Positions 45,602-55,530 are shown, counted from the first letter of the stretch. The stretch: DNA of 64,000 nucleotides from Pseudomonadota bacterium (GCA_005776725.1 SXOO01000163.1:32449-96448), one strand, 5' to 3'. The notes: generated by a model from the sequence alone, not told the origin. A program made the numbers and translations.

Positions 45602-47466
45602 GCCGCTGGCGCGGCGCGCCTCCCTGTCTCGCACAGGGGTCCCGCACGGAATCGGCGGGCAGGGCCGCCGCTCGGCTGAGTGGGCTCGCAGTCGCCGCGG
45701 TCCTCGGATGTGCGTCCGAGTCCGAGCCACAGGCGCCGCCGGTCCCCTCGATAGATGTCGCCATCCCCACGCTCACCCTCGACATCGTCGTCACCGGCCC
45801 GTGCGGGGGCCTCACCGATCGCTCGCCCTGCGATGACGGATCCCGGTGCACCGAAGCAGATGAGTGCCGCCAGGGTTCGTGTGTCGGGACCCCTATCGCG
45901 TGCGACGGGGGGACCGCCTGTACCCCGATCCTCTGCGACCCTCTGGCCGGGTGCCGCCCCAGCGCGCGGCCCGACGGCGCCAGCTGCACCGTGCCCTGCT
46001 ATCACGCCGGGACCTGCATCGACGGTCTCTGCGTAGGTAGCGCCTCCGACCCGGTGGTGTGCGATGCCCCGACCGACCCCTGCGTCGGCAGAATCGACTG
46101 CAACCCCGACACCGGCGCCTGCGACCTCGCTCGATATCTCCTGGCGTGTCCCGTTGGACATGCCTGCGAAGCACGCGACGGCGTGCTGCAGTGCCTTCCC
46201 TCGCACCCCACCTACTGCCGACCGTGCGAGGACGACGCGCAGTGCGCCGATCCCGGGCACCCGATGCGCGTGAACCGCTGTCGTCCGTTGGACGCGACGG
46301 GGGCCGGCGGGACCTTCTGCAGCACGGACTGCGCCGCGGGCTGCCCCGCGGGCGCCAGCTGCACCGACGGGTATTGCCTCCCGGACACGAGCACCTGCGC
46401 CTGCGATCCGGCCTGGTCGTCGCTGAACTACGGCACGCCCTGTCTTCGCGGCAACGAACACGGCACGTGCTCGGGGCGGCGCCGCTGCGTGCAGGCCACC
46501 CTGACCAGCTGCGACGCAAAGGAGCCCACCGCCGAGCGCTGCAACGCCCTGGACGACGACTGCGACGGCGAGACAGACGAGCTGCCGGAGGGCACCTGCG
46601 GGCCCTCGGGGGCGTGTTGCAGCGCTGCCGGCAGCTGCTCCTCGCTCCCTCATCAGAGCTGCCTGTCTTCGGGAGGCAGCCCGGCCGGGACCGGCGTAAG
46701 CTGCGCCGAAGCGCCGTGTGGGACGTCCCCGGGCGCGTGCTGCGGCCCGACGGGATGTGACGTTCTCGCCGCCGCCGCGTGTCCCGCGAACTACCGCGGT
46801 GACGGCACCACCTGCGATGCGTGCGGCTCCCCGGCGCCGACCGGCGCGTGTTGCGCTCCAGACGGCGCCTGCCATGAGTCGACGGTGAGCGCGTGTTTCG
46901 CTGTGAACGGCACCTATGCCGGGCACGCGTCAACGTGCGCCGCTGGGCTCTGCGTCGCCCTTGGCGCGTGCTGTTTCTCCGGTCTGACCGCGGGCCCTGC
47001 GGAGGCCGACTGCGTGAACCTCGAGCATCAGGCCTGCGTCACGCAGGGCGGCACCTTCGACGCCGGCACCCTGTGCGACGGCCTGGCTTGTCCCATCCCG
47101 TCGGGCTCCGGCGCGTGCTGCACCGCCGACGCAGGCTGCGCGGTGGTCTCGGAAGCCGCGTGCAAAGCCACGCCGGGCCAGTTCCTCGCGGGCGAAGCGT
47201 GCTCAGGTCAGTGCCAATCCCCGGAGTTCGGCGCGTGTTGCGACGTGTTCAACGGGTGCAGCATGCGCCCGGTCGCGAGCTGCGCCGCCGCTACCGCGGA
47301 GTGGCAGGGGATCGGCAGCACCTGCCCCTCAGCGTGCGAAGACCCCCTAGGCGCGTGTTGTGTCGGCGTAAACTGCTATCCTTCGCTGTCGGTGACGCAG
47401 TGCTCTTTCGTCACAGGCACCTGGGCCGGGCCCGACACGACCTGCGAGGACAGCTGTGTGGACTGA
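45598..47466 (+). CDS. Cys-rich putative lipoprotein with one MopE-type motif and seven GACC repeats
   Basis: ATGA overlap with upstream stop; lipobox-like AAVLGCAS; CNALDDDCDGETDE; repeats GACCxxx...C. Confidence 0.8.
   Translation: MSRWRGAPPCLAQGSRTESAGRAAARLSGLAVAAVLGCASESEPQAPPVPSIDVAIPTLTLDIVVTGPCGGLTDRSPCDDGSRCTEADECRQGSCVGTPIACDGGTACTPILCDPLAGCRPSARPDGASCTVPCYHAGTCIDGLCVGSASDPVVCDAPTDPCVGRIDCNPDTGACDLARYLLACPVGHACEARDGVLQCLPSHPTYCRPCEDDAQCADPGHPMRVNRCRPLDATGAGGTFCSTDCAAGCPAGASCTDGYCLPDTSTCACDPAWSSLNYGTPCLRGNEHGTCSGRRRCVQATLTSCDAKEPTAERCNALDDDCDGETDELPEGTCGPSGACCSAAGSCSSLPHQSCLSSGGSPAGTGVSCAEAPCGTSPGACCGPTGCDVLAAAACPANYRGDGTTCDACGSPAPTGACCAPDGACHESTVSACFAVNGTYAGHASTCAAGLCVALGACCFSGLTAGPAEADCVNLEHQACVTQGGTFDAGTLCDGLACPIPSGSGACCTADAGCAVVSEAACKATPGQFLAGEACSGQCQSPEFGACCDVFNGCSMRPVASCAAATAEWQGIGSTCPSACEDPLGACCVGVNCYPSLSVTQCSFVTGTWAGPDTTCEDSCVD
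46608..47466 (+). repeat. seven tandem GACC modules of about 40 aa
   Basis: GACC codons recur near 46608, 46732, 46843, 46963, 47110, 47229 and 47350. Confidence 0.85.
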
Positions 47467-49327
47467 AGACACCCCAGACCTCGCCGTGGCGCGACTCCAC
47501 CTCGCGAGCCTTGGCTACGTCGTGCACGTCCGCGCGGGCGGCTTCTTCGAGTGCCTTGTATCAGGCGGTCCCGAGCGGTGGTTTGGACGCGGCGCCACAG
47601 AGGACGACGCGCTCATCGACGCCCTTCGCTGCATGTACCCCTCCCGGGCGTCACGTGCCGCGCGCCCTTCACAGGTCGCGGAGCCCGCGCGCGTGGTCGC
47701 GCCGCCAGACCCGCCAGCCGCAGCGCAACCCACCATGCCCGCGGAGGGGCCGCAGCCCGCCAGCGAGGCCCGCACCCAGGTTGAGCTCCCCTCTGTGCAC
47801 GAAGCGCCACCGCCCAGCGAGACGCTGGCATATGTGGCCGTGCCCGTCGTGGAGGCCACGCCTCGCGCAACCCTCGATGTGGACACGGCGCTGGGCGAGG
47901 TCAACGACCTGCTGATAGTGGTCGAGTCGCATCGCCAAGAGCTCGCGCTCATGAGCCGCGAACGGCAGCGCCTCCAGCTGCTCGGCTGGATCTGTCACGC
48001 CAGGGCGCTTCAGGACGCCTCGGGGCGTTACCCACGCGTCGTGGGGCTGGTCACCGAGGTGGCTCGACGGCTCGGGGGCCTCGCGAAGCTCTGGTGGCCG
48101 GGCTCCGTCAACGCGCTCCAAGTAGACGCCGCGCCGGCGGACGTGGGCAAGGAGCTGAACGTGCCGCCCCGCGATCGCGCCCTGCTCACCTGGGCCACCG
48201 CGGCGGAGCTGGCAGAACAGCGGCTGCGCGAGGTGGAGGAGCGCGACGAGGCGGCCGGGCTCGACGAGTACGGCTGGGCCGACGCAGCCCGCCTCGAGCC
48301 GGCGCCGCTGGGGCCCGCGGATCGCCTGTCCGAGCTTCGCCGATTCGTCGAGCGCGTCGCCGGACCGGTCGACAAGGCCCCGCCGCCTGTTACGGACGAC
48401 ATCCGACGTCCGGCCGGGGAGCTTCGGGACTCGCTCATGCGTTGGGCGCGGCTCGGGCGCTGGCTTCGCGCGTCACCGATCGACTTCGCGCTCTGGGGCG
48501 CCACGATGGGTCGCATCCGGTGGCTCGCCGCCGCGTCGCAGAGCGCGCCCCTGCTGCAGCTGGTGGACGAGCGCTACAGCCCAGTTCGGAGCTGGGCGGC
48601 CGACCTCCGCGAAGACCCCGAGGCCAAGCGGCAGCAGCAGGTGCGCAAGACCCTCGTCAAGAACCGTCCCCAGCCTGGGGCGCCTGATGACGCGGTCCGC
48701 GCGTGGGTCATGGAGGCCCTCGGTGTCCTCCCACCCGAGCGGATCCTGAACCACATGCGGGACCATCGCGAGCTCGTCTTGGGGCTCACGGTGGATACGG
48801 TCGACGAACGCCGTCAACGTCGCCATCTGAAGCGCCTCCAGGAGCTGCTCGGCGGCCCGCCTGCCGTCATGGATGCCTCGGACGTTACCCCGACGATGGA
48901 TGGGCTCCCCGTAGTCGACTACGAGGATGAGGGCGACAGCGGCGGCCCCACGCGCGACCAGGAGCTCCTGTCGGCGGTTCGGCCCCATACCGAAGGGCTC
49001 GCGGCGCTCTTCGTCTCGAATCGGGAGGACCCCACGCTACGTAACCGGCTCACCACCGCGTTCGGCTTCAGCCTGCTCGACTGGAGCGACGGGACCCCGC
49101 GCCGGCTCCAGGAGGTGGAAGCGCGGATCGTCGGCGGGAAGTACCAGCTGGTCCTGGGGGCCACCGGGTTCCAGTCTCACTCCATGGACGCCCTGCTCAT
49201 GCGGGCCTGTCGTCGGGCTCACGTTCGATACGTGCGCGTCCACAGAGGCCGACAGCTCGCGTGCGTACTGGGCCTTGCGCGCGAGCTGGGAATCGCACCC
49301 GACGGGGTCGCGGGCAGCGCCGCATGA
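47456..49327 (+). CDS. cytoplasmic protein of unknown function with DUF2325-like C-terminus
   Basis: 623 aa; starts inside the end of the upstream gene (GTG 47456); C-term VGGKYQLVLGATGFQSHSMDALLMRACRRAHVRYVRVHRG. Confidence 0.7.
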   Translation: MWTEDTPDLAVARLHLASLGYVVHVRAGGFFECLVSGGPERWFGRGATEDDALIDALRCMYPSRASRAARPSQVAEPARVVAPPDPPAAAQPTMPAEGPQPASEARTQVELPSVHEAPPPSETLAYVAVPVVEATPRATLDVDTALGEVNDLLIVVESHRQELALMSRERQRLQLLGWICHARALQDASGRYPRVVGLVTEVARRLGGLAKLWWPGSVNALQVDAAPADVGKELNVPPRDRALLTWATAAELAEQRLREVEERDEAAGLDEYGWADAARLEPAPLGPADRLSELRRFVERVAGPVDKAPPPVTDDIRRPAGELRDSLMRWARLGRWLRASPIDFALWGATMGRIRWLAAASQSAPLLQLVDERYSPVRSWAADLREDPEAKRQQQVRKTLVKNRPQPGAPDDAVRAWVMEALGVLPPERILNHMRDHRELVLGLTVDTVDERRQRRHLKRLQELLGGPPAVMDASDVTPTMDGLPVVDYEDEGDSGGPTRDQELLSAVRPHTEGLAALFVSNREDPTLRNRLTTAFGFSLLDWSDGTPRRLQEVEARIVGGKYQLVLGATGFQSHSMDALLMRACRRAHVRYVRVHRGRQLACVLGLARELGIAPDGVAGSAA

Positions 49328-52300
49328 CGCGCCCCTCGGACCACCGGACCGGGGGTGACCCGGCCGTGGGACGGGCCCTCACGAGGTGGCCCGCCCCAGG
49401 ACCGGCGCGTCGCGGGGCTCAGCCCTCGCCCTGTCTCGCGGTGGTCCTGGGCCTCCTTCTCTCTGCATGCGGAGACACCCTGTCTCGCGGCGACAACATC
49501 ACGCTCGCTATGTCGCCCGAGTCGCTCACGTTCGAGCCGCTCCCGCTCGGACGCTCGACCACCCAGGAGATCGCCGTCCGGCACGCCGGCAGCGAGGGGG
49601 TCGTCAAGCTCGGTAGACCGCAGCTCCCGCCAGGCGACTTCAGCGTTGCCGGCGACGCTGTGGCGCTCCGCCCCGGCGAAACGGCGGTGTTCACGGTCAG
49701 CTACGCGCCAAGCGACGCCCTAGGCGACGCCGCGGTGCTAGAGGTGGCACACGACGCTCTGGCGATAGGCCCTCTGCGGGCCGCGATCACTGCGCTCGCG
49801 CCTTACCCGATCCTGCGCGGCGGCGATGTGGCGTTCGGCGCAGTGCTCGTGGGCGAGGTCGCCGAGGCCAAGGCCACCCTCCAGAACGAGGGGTCGTACG
49901 AGGTGGAGGTTGCCTCCGTACAGATCGAGACCGACGACGGCGCCCCGTTCGGCCCACACGAGCTGCCGGACCTGCCCCTGCTGCTGGGGCCCGGTGACTC
50001 GGTGAGTTGGTCCGTGCGGTACGCGCCCGAGCCGGTTCACGGGACCGGGCGTCACACCGGCCGATTCCGCATTCGCGCGAACCACGTCGCCGCAGACAAC
50101 ACCCTGATCGAGATCGCGGGGCGGGCCATCACTCCTGGCCTCTCGGTGTCTCCCGGAAAGCTGAGCCTCGGGACGGTCGTGCCGGGAGACTCCGCGGTAG
50201 ACACGGTCACGCTGGCAAACGTGGGCGACCTCGACCTCACGGTCCACTCCCTCGAGCTCCAGGGTGAGCCCGGCCTGGCCCTCCTGGCCCCCCCAGCCAC
50301 GCCTTTCACCTTGAGCCCCGGCGCGGGCAAGGCCCTCACCGTGCGCTTCGCGCCCACCACGGAGCTGCCGGGCCCCGTGCTGGGCGTCCTCGAGGTTAAA
50401 AGCAGCGATGTGCTCCCCACGCGCACCGTGACTGTCGCCGGGCGCAGCGCGCGGCCGGCGCTTCAGACAGTCCCGGATGAGCTCCTCGATCTCGGCGTGG
50501 TCGCGGCCTTCCATCGCCATGAGCGAATGCTCCGACTGGTCAACTCCGGGGGCGCCCCGTTGACGATCCTGGAGGTGGCCCCGTCCCAGGAAGGACACCC
50601 GGGCTTCGCGATAACGCCGAGCACACTCCCCGTCGTGCTAGCGCCCGGTGGCGAGGCGCGGGTCGGCGTCAGCTTCACCAACCCAGGCGAAGCGGAGGGA
50701 GTGGTGTGGTCAGGAGTCACGATCACCACCGACGAAGCCGCGCCGGCCACGGTCAGCCTTCGCGCTCGCCTCGCCCCGTTTCCAGAGTGCCTCCCGGAGC
50801 TCTCGCCAGCGACGCTCGAGTTCGGGTCAGTGGTGGCCGGCGCCGTGGTGGACCGAACGCTCAACGTCAGCAACGCTGGGTCTCTCCCCTGCGAGTTACG
50901 CACGCTCGCCTTCGTCGACTGCCTGTCGAATGATGGCCTCTGCGAGCCGGACCCCACACGAGCCCCGTCGTTCCGGCTGGGCCTCGAGCCACCCGCGCTG
51001 GGCACCGTGCTGCTCTTCGGCGACAGCCTCTCCATCCCGATCCGCTTCGAGGCCACGGTGCCCGCTGGACCTCGAGCTGCCCTGCCCCTCCTCACGTTCG
51101 CGAAGGGTCTCAACGCCTCTGCCACGCTGACCACACCTTCCCCCTATGGCGGAGTGCCCCCGATGCTGCGGGCGGTGGTCGGAGAGGCCAGCATCGTGGC
51201 CACGCCGACAGAGCTCACCTTCGGGCTCACCAACCCGGGGTGCAGCGCGCCCGCCCAGACCGTGTCGCTCACTCGTACGGGCGACGCCCCGCTGAACCTC
51301 GCAACCATCGACACCTCGGACTGCCCCGCCCTTGCGCTCGTGCCGCCGCCCCTCCCCGCGCCGCTCCACCCCGTGACCGCCGTGGAGGTTCCCGTGAGCT
51401 TCGCCCCGACAGGTGGCGGGCTCCTCGACTGCCAGCTCCGCTTCGAGGCGGCCGACGGCGGCGCCGCGACCGTCCACGTGCTGGGGGTGGGCGCCACTAC
51501 CGCGGCTCGTGAGGACGCGTTCGTTCAGGCCAAGGAGCTCGCGGTCGACATCTTGTTCGTCGTGGACTCCAGCGGCTCCATGGGCGACGAGCAGGCCGCG
51601 TTGGTGGACGGCTTCCAGGCGCTCGTCGACGCGGCGGCAGTGTGGAACGTGTCGTACCGCATCGCGGTGACCACTACGGATCCGGGCGAGGGAGGTCGAA
51701 TCAGACGGCCGATCGCCAACAATGCGTGGCCATGGAGCTTCGCCTTGTCGGCCAGCGTGGGCACGAACGGCAGCGGGGACGAACGGGGCCTTCAGACCGC
51801 GTGGTTCGCGCTGCAGCCTGGGATGCTGGTGGAGAGCGACGTGCCCTGCACGCAAGGCGCGGGCTGCGTCGAGGGCCTCGAGTGCGTGTCGGGGAAGTGT
51901 GGCGGCGCCAACGCCGGCTTCGTGCGTCCGGATGCCATCTTGGCCATCGTGTGGGTCACGGACGAGGACGACCACTCTTGCGAGACGGGTGTGAGCGACT
52001 TCGTGGCGTTCTTCCAGTCTCTGAAGCCGCCGGGCCTGATGAAGGCGTACGCCATCGTCGGCGATCCGCCGACTTCGGAGGTCCCCACCGGTGGGTGCGG
52101 GGGCGGCGGCAACGCTTGCGCGGCCTGCGACGACCAGTGTTCCTCACAGGGCTGGGGGCCGAAGAACGGCGCCGAAGCCGGGCGGCGTTACCACGAAGCC
52201 GTGAGTCAGATGAACGGCAAGAGCTTCTCCATCTGCTCGTTCGGCGATCCCGAGACCGCCCCGGTGCTTCAGGAGATCGGCGCCGACGCGTTCAAGCCCA

Positions 52301-52488
52301 ACGACACGTTCCCGCTGACGGAGCTCCCAGTGCCGGAGACCCTCGAAGTTCTGGTGGCCGGCGTCGCTTGCAGCTCCGGGTGGAGCTGGATCGAGGCCTC
52401 GAATGAGGTCGTCTTTGAACCGACGGGGGCCTGTTTTCCGGGTCCAGGTCAGTCCGTGCGTATTCGCTACGACGCGGCCTGTCAGTAG
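49324..52488 (+). CDS. putative lipoprotein with tandem ASH/choice-of-anchor-D-like domains and vWA domain
   Basis: ATG overlaps preceding TGA; LLLSACGD lipobox; repeats such as LSLGTVVPGDSAVDTVTLANVGDLDL; vWA ILFVVDSSGSMGDEQ. Confidence 0.85.
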   Translation: MTRPSDHRTGGDPAVGRALTRWPAPGPARRGAQPSPCLAVVLGLLLSACGDTLSRGDNITLAMSPESLTFEPLPLGRSTTQEIAVRHAGSEGVVKLGRPQLPPGDFSVAGDAVALRPGETAVFTVSYAPSDALGDAAVLEVAHDALAIGPLRAAITALAPYPILRGGDVAFGAVLVGEVAEAKATLQNEGSYEVEVASVQIETDDGAPFGPHELPDLPLLLGPGDSVSWSVRYAPEPVHGTGRHTGRFRIRANHVAADNTLIEIAGRAITPGLSVSPGKLSLGTVVPGDSAVDTVTLANVGDLDLTVHSLELQGEPGLALLAPPATPFTLSPGAGKALTVRFAPTTELPGPVLGVLEVKSSDVLPTRTVTVAGRSARPALQTVPDELLDLGVVAAFHRHERMLRLVNSGGAPLTILEVAPSQEGHPGFAITPSTLPVVLAPGGEARVGVSFTNPGEAEGVVWSGVTITTDEAAPATVSLRARLAPFPECLPELSPATLEFGSVVAGAVVDRTLNVSNAGSLPCELRTLAFVDCLSNDGLCEPDPTRAPSFRLGLEPPALGTVLLFGDSLSIPIRFEATVPAGPRAALPLLTFAKGLNASATLTTPSPYGGVPPMLRAVVGEASIVATPTELTFGLTNPGCSAPAQTVSLTRTGDAPLNLATIDTSDCPALALVPPPLPAPLHPVTAVEVPVSFAPTGGGLLDCQLRFEAADGGAATVHVLGVGATTAAREDAFVQAKELAVDILFVVDSSGSMGDEQAALVDGFQALVDAAAVWNVSYRIAVTTTDPGEGGRIRRPIANNAWPWSFALSASVGTNGSGDERGLQTAWFALQPGMLVESDVPCTQGAGCVEGLECVSGKCGGANAGFVRPDAILAIVWVTDEDDHSCETGVSDFVAFFQSLKPPGLMKAYAIVGDPPTSEVPTGGCGGGGNACAACDDQCSSQGWGPKNGAEAGRRYHEAVSQMNGKSFSICSFGDPETAPVLQEIGADAFKPNDTFPLTELPVPETLEVLVAGVACSSGWSWIEASNEVVFEPTGACFPGPGQSVRIRYDAACQ

Positions 52489-52600
52489 CTTCCTGGCGAT
52501 CAGCGCACGTGGAAACCCGCACGAACGCACACCCCAATAGAGCCAAAAACAACCATTGAATCAACCACATGTCGATGGATCGGGCGCAGTGGATAAGTTT

Positions 52601-52630
52601 CTTGGAGGCTCCAAGGTCGGGCCGTATTCT
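52601..52630 (+). promoter_or_regulatory. sigma-70-like promoter with palindrome over the -35 element
   Basis: TTGGAG (52602-52607) - 17 nt - TATTCT (52625-52630); CTTGGAG-G-CTCCAAG palindrome at 52601-52615. Confidence 0.4.
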
Positions 52631-52758
52631 GCGTCGGCTGGTGGGCACCCCCCGCCCCCGGCGTATATGACCCTGCGGATCGGACCGCCGCTCTTCTTTC
52701 GTTTCTTACGGATGCGGCCGATACTCGCTTAGCGGATGGTGTTCCCCGGAGGTTTGCC

Positions 52759-53067
52759 GTGAAGGAAAAGCGAAATACGACCACCGTAGAGACTCGAACG
52801 AACGTGAAGGCAGCTCTCCAGGCGCTCCCTGCTGGCACGCTGACTCACGAGGAGGAACGCCTCCTCCGCATGCGCTCAGGCGCAGGGTCGTTCGGTGGCA
52901 AGCACGAGCTCAAGGGTCAGGCGCACCCCGAGACGCGGGCGCAGCTCGCGATGCTCGAGGCGCAAGCGCTCGAAGCCATGACCCGGCGCGTTGCCACGCC
53001 TGCCGCGACGCCCGAAGGCGAAGCGCGCAAGGCCTTGATCCTGAAGAAGCTCCGCGAAGGGCGTTGA
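52759..53067 (+). CDS. small hypothetical protein
   Basis: 102 aa; GTG start with SD CGGAGG; soluble, Ala/Glu/Arg-rich helical. Confidence 0.6.
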   Translation: MKEKRNTTTVETRTNVKAALQALPAGTLTHEEERLLRMRSGAGSFGGKHELKGQAHPETRAQLAMLEAQALEAMTRRVATPAATPEGEARKALILKKLREGR

Positions 53068-53073
53068 ACGCCG

Positions 53074-53132
53074 GCGTGGGGTAGCCCCCCACGCTGCTGA
53101 GCATCTTCGACGACGCCGCCGGCCAACCGGCG
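53074..53132. terminator. two consecutive hairpins between convergent genes
   Basis: GCGTGGGG-TAGCC-CCCCACGC (53074-53094) and CGCCGG-CCAA-CCGGCG (53117-53132) between stops of the 102-aa gene and htpX. Confidence 0.5.
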
Positions 53133-53154
53133 CGCGTCGGCGCGTCGCGTCCCC

Positions 53155-54045
53155 TTAGAAAGCCCGATAGGCCGGCCGCTCGCCGTGCGACGCTCCGGCC
53201 AGCTGCCGCAGACGCCGCACACGCTCCTCCATGGGGGGATGCGTGGAGAACAGCGAGAGCATCCTCGAGCCGAACGCCGAGAACGGGTTGACGATGTACA
53301 TGCTCGCCGTGGCAGGCGCTGGATGCGCGGGGATACGCTGAGCGCTTAGCTGGAGCTTCTCGAGTGCGCTCGCCAGCGCCTCGGGGTCCCCTGAGATCCG
53401 CGCGCCGGTCTCGTCCGCCATGTATTCGCGCGATCGCGAGATGCCGAACTGCACGAGCGAGGCCGCGATGGGCGCCAGGAACGACAGCAACAGCCCCCCG
53501 GCCATGGATCCGCCGCCTTCGTCCTCGTCGGACGACGAGCCGCCGAACATCGCCGCGTAACCGATCGCATTGGCGATCGAGCTCACCGCCGTAGCGAACA
53601 TGGCGGCCACCGACGACACCAGGATGTCGCGGTTCTTGATGTGCGCCAGCTCGTGCGCCAGCACGCCGCGCAGCTCCCGCTCGGTCAACACCTGCATCAA
53701 CCCTTGGGTCACCGCCACGACGCCGTTCGCTGGATTGCGTCCCGTCGCGAAGGCGTTGGGCTGTGCCTCCGGGGTCACGTAGACCCGGGGTTTGGGAAGC
53801 TCCGCGGCGCGGGCGAGCTCGTCGACCATGCGGTGCAGCGCGGGGGCCTCGGCCGGCGAGACCTCCCGAGCGCCGCTCATGCGCAGCACGAGCTTGTCCG
53901 AGAAGAAGTAGGCGCCGAGGTTCATCGCGACGGCCACGATGGCGAACAGCCAGAGGAAGCTCGGTCCGAGCGCACCGCCTATGCCCACGAGCATCGCGGA
54001 CAAGACGCCGAGCAGGGCGATGGTCTTCAGCTGGTTGAGGATCAC
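53155..54045 (-). CDS. htpX: M48-family membrane metalloprotease HtpX
   Basis: HELAHIKNRDILVSSVAAM; VYVTPEAQPNAFATGRNPANGVVAVTQGLM; N-terminal TM segments. Confidence 0.93.
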   Translation of the reverse strand: MILNQLKTIALLGVLSAMLVGIGGALGPSFLWLFAIVAVAMNLGAYFFSDKLVLRMSGAREVSPAEAPALHRMVDELARAAELPKPRVYVTPEAQPNAFATGRNPANGVVAVTQGLMQVLTERELRGVLAHELAHIKNRDILVSSVAAMFATAVSSIANAIGYAAMFGGSSSDEDEGGGSMAGGLLLSFLAPIAASLVQFGISRSREYMADETGARISGDPEALASALEKLQLSAQRIPAHPAPATASMYIVNPFSAFGSRMLSLFSTHPPMEERVRRLRQLAGASHGERPAYRAF

Positions 54046-54138
54046 GTTTGGAGCTCCTTGTCAGGTGGGTGTTTGGGCAACGCCTTCCAAATTAGGACGG
54101 CCACCGCCACCGACAAGGCCTCGACGCCTGTGCAGCCC

Positions 54139-55404
54139 TCAGCCTCGGCCGAGGTGGACCCCGTCGGGCACGACGCCGTCCTTCGGGATGACGATGACCC
54201 CGTCGTGGATCGCCCACCCGTCGCCTTCGCCCTCGAGCACGCCGGCGTCGTTCGCGATCCGGACGTTGCGCCCGATGCGCGCGTTGAGGTCGACGATGGC
54301 CTTCTCGATGAGGGTGCCCTCGCCGATGCCCACGGGCGGGGCCTCCGGGGCCGACGGCAGCGGGTTGGGCTCGGCCCCCATGACGAGCGACCGGCGGATC
54401 GTGGCGCCACGCACGTGACACCGGACGCCGATGATCGACTCCTCGACCGTGGAGTTGATGATCACGGTGCCGTCGCCGAGCAGCGCGCGCTGGAACGTGG
54501 AGTTCGACACGCGGGCGCATGGGAGGTTGCGGGCGTGCGTGTAGATCGGCCAGTCCGCGGCGTCGAAGCGGAACGGCGCGTGTTCGCTCACGAGGTCCAT
54601 GTGCGCGTCGAAGAACGACCCGATGGTCCCGATGTCGCGCCAATACCCGGTGTAGAAGTGCGACTGCACCCGGTGGGTGCCCACGAGGCGCGGGATGATG
54701 TCCCGGCCGAAGTCCGCGTAGTCATTGTCGAGCGCGGAGACGAGCACGCTCTTGCGGAACAGGTAGATGCCCATCGACGCCAGGTACGGGCGATTGGCCG
54801 GAAGACCGCGGTTCATGAGCCAGTCTTCGCCCAGCGCGAAGCCCTCGCGCTGCTCCGCGTTGCTCGGCTTCTCCCGGAAGTCCGTGATGCGGCCACCGGT
54901 GTCGACCTTGAGGATCCCGAAACCCGACGTGTCCGACTCGGGGACGGGCTGAACCGCGACCACGAGGTCGGCGGCCGACTCCGCCAGCGTGCGGACCATG
55001 GCCCGGTAGTCCATGCGGTACATGTGATCGCCCGCGAGGATCAGCACGAGGTCGGTCCGAAGCTCGTCGATGTAGGGCAGGTTCTGCCGCACGGCGTCGG
55101 CGGTCCCCTGGAACCAGCTGTCGTTGCCCGGCGTCTGCTGCGCCGCGAGCAGCTGAATGAAGCGCTGTCCGAAGTGGTCGAACTTGTAGGTGTTGAGGAC
55201 GTGTCGGTGGAGCGAGTGCGAGTTGAACTGCGTGAGCAGCAGCACCTTTCCCATGCCCGAGTGAAGCGCATTGGAGATGGGGATATCGACCAGCCGGTAC
55301 TTCCCGCCCACCGGGACCGCCGGTTTCGACCGCCGCAGCGTGAGTGGCTCGAGGCGGGTCCCGCGTCCACCGCCCATGATCACGACCCCTACGCTCAGAT
55401 CCAT
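54139..55404 (-). CDS. glgC: glucose-1-phosphate adenylyltransferase
   Basis: IMGGGRGTRLEPLTLRRSKPAVPVGGKYRLVDIPISNALHSGMGKVLLLTQFNSHSLHRH; AGDHMYRMDY. Confidence 0.92.
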   Translation of the reverse strand: MDLSVGVVIMGGGRGTRLEPLTLRRSKPAVPVGGKYRLVDIPISNALHSGMGKVLLLTQFNSHSLHRHVLNTYKFDHFGQRFIQLLAAQQTPGNDSWFQGTADAVRQNLPYIDELRTDLVLILAGDHMYRMDYRAMVRTLAESAADLVVAVQPVPESDTSGFGILKVDTGGRITDFREKPSNAEQREGFALGEDWLMNRGLPANRPYLASMGIYLFRKSVLVSALDNDYADFGRDIIPRLVGTHRVQSHFYTGYWRDIGTIGSFFDAHMDLVSEHAPFRFDAADWPIYTHARNLPCARVSNSTFQRALLGDGTVIINSTVEESIIGVRCHVRGATIRRSLVMGAEPNPLPSAPEAPPVGIGEGTLIEKAIVDLNARIGRNVRIANDAGVLEGEGDGWAIHDGVIVIPKDGVVPDGVHLGRG

Positions 55405-55501
55405 CGCCGTACCTCCCGTCCGTGAGTCGCGAGAGCGTACCCGAAAGCCGACGTGCTGCGGAGGGGGGCTCGCGCGGCAGGAGCCCGGCAGAGAAAAACC
55501 G

Positions 55502-55530
55502 TTGCATCCGGGGTCGTTTATAAATATTCA
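55502..55530 (+). promoter_or_regulatory. candidate sigma-70-like promoter
   Basis: TTGCAT - 17 nt - TATTCA inside an unusually AT-rich stretch (gtttataaatattca) upstream of 55584. Confidence 0.4.

Noticed and set aside
44009-45730. 573-aa minus-strand ORF
   Set aside because: Antisense of the TPR gene, whose frame has convincing TPR helices
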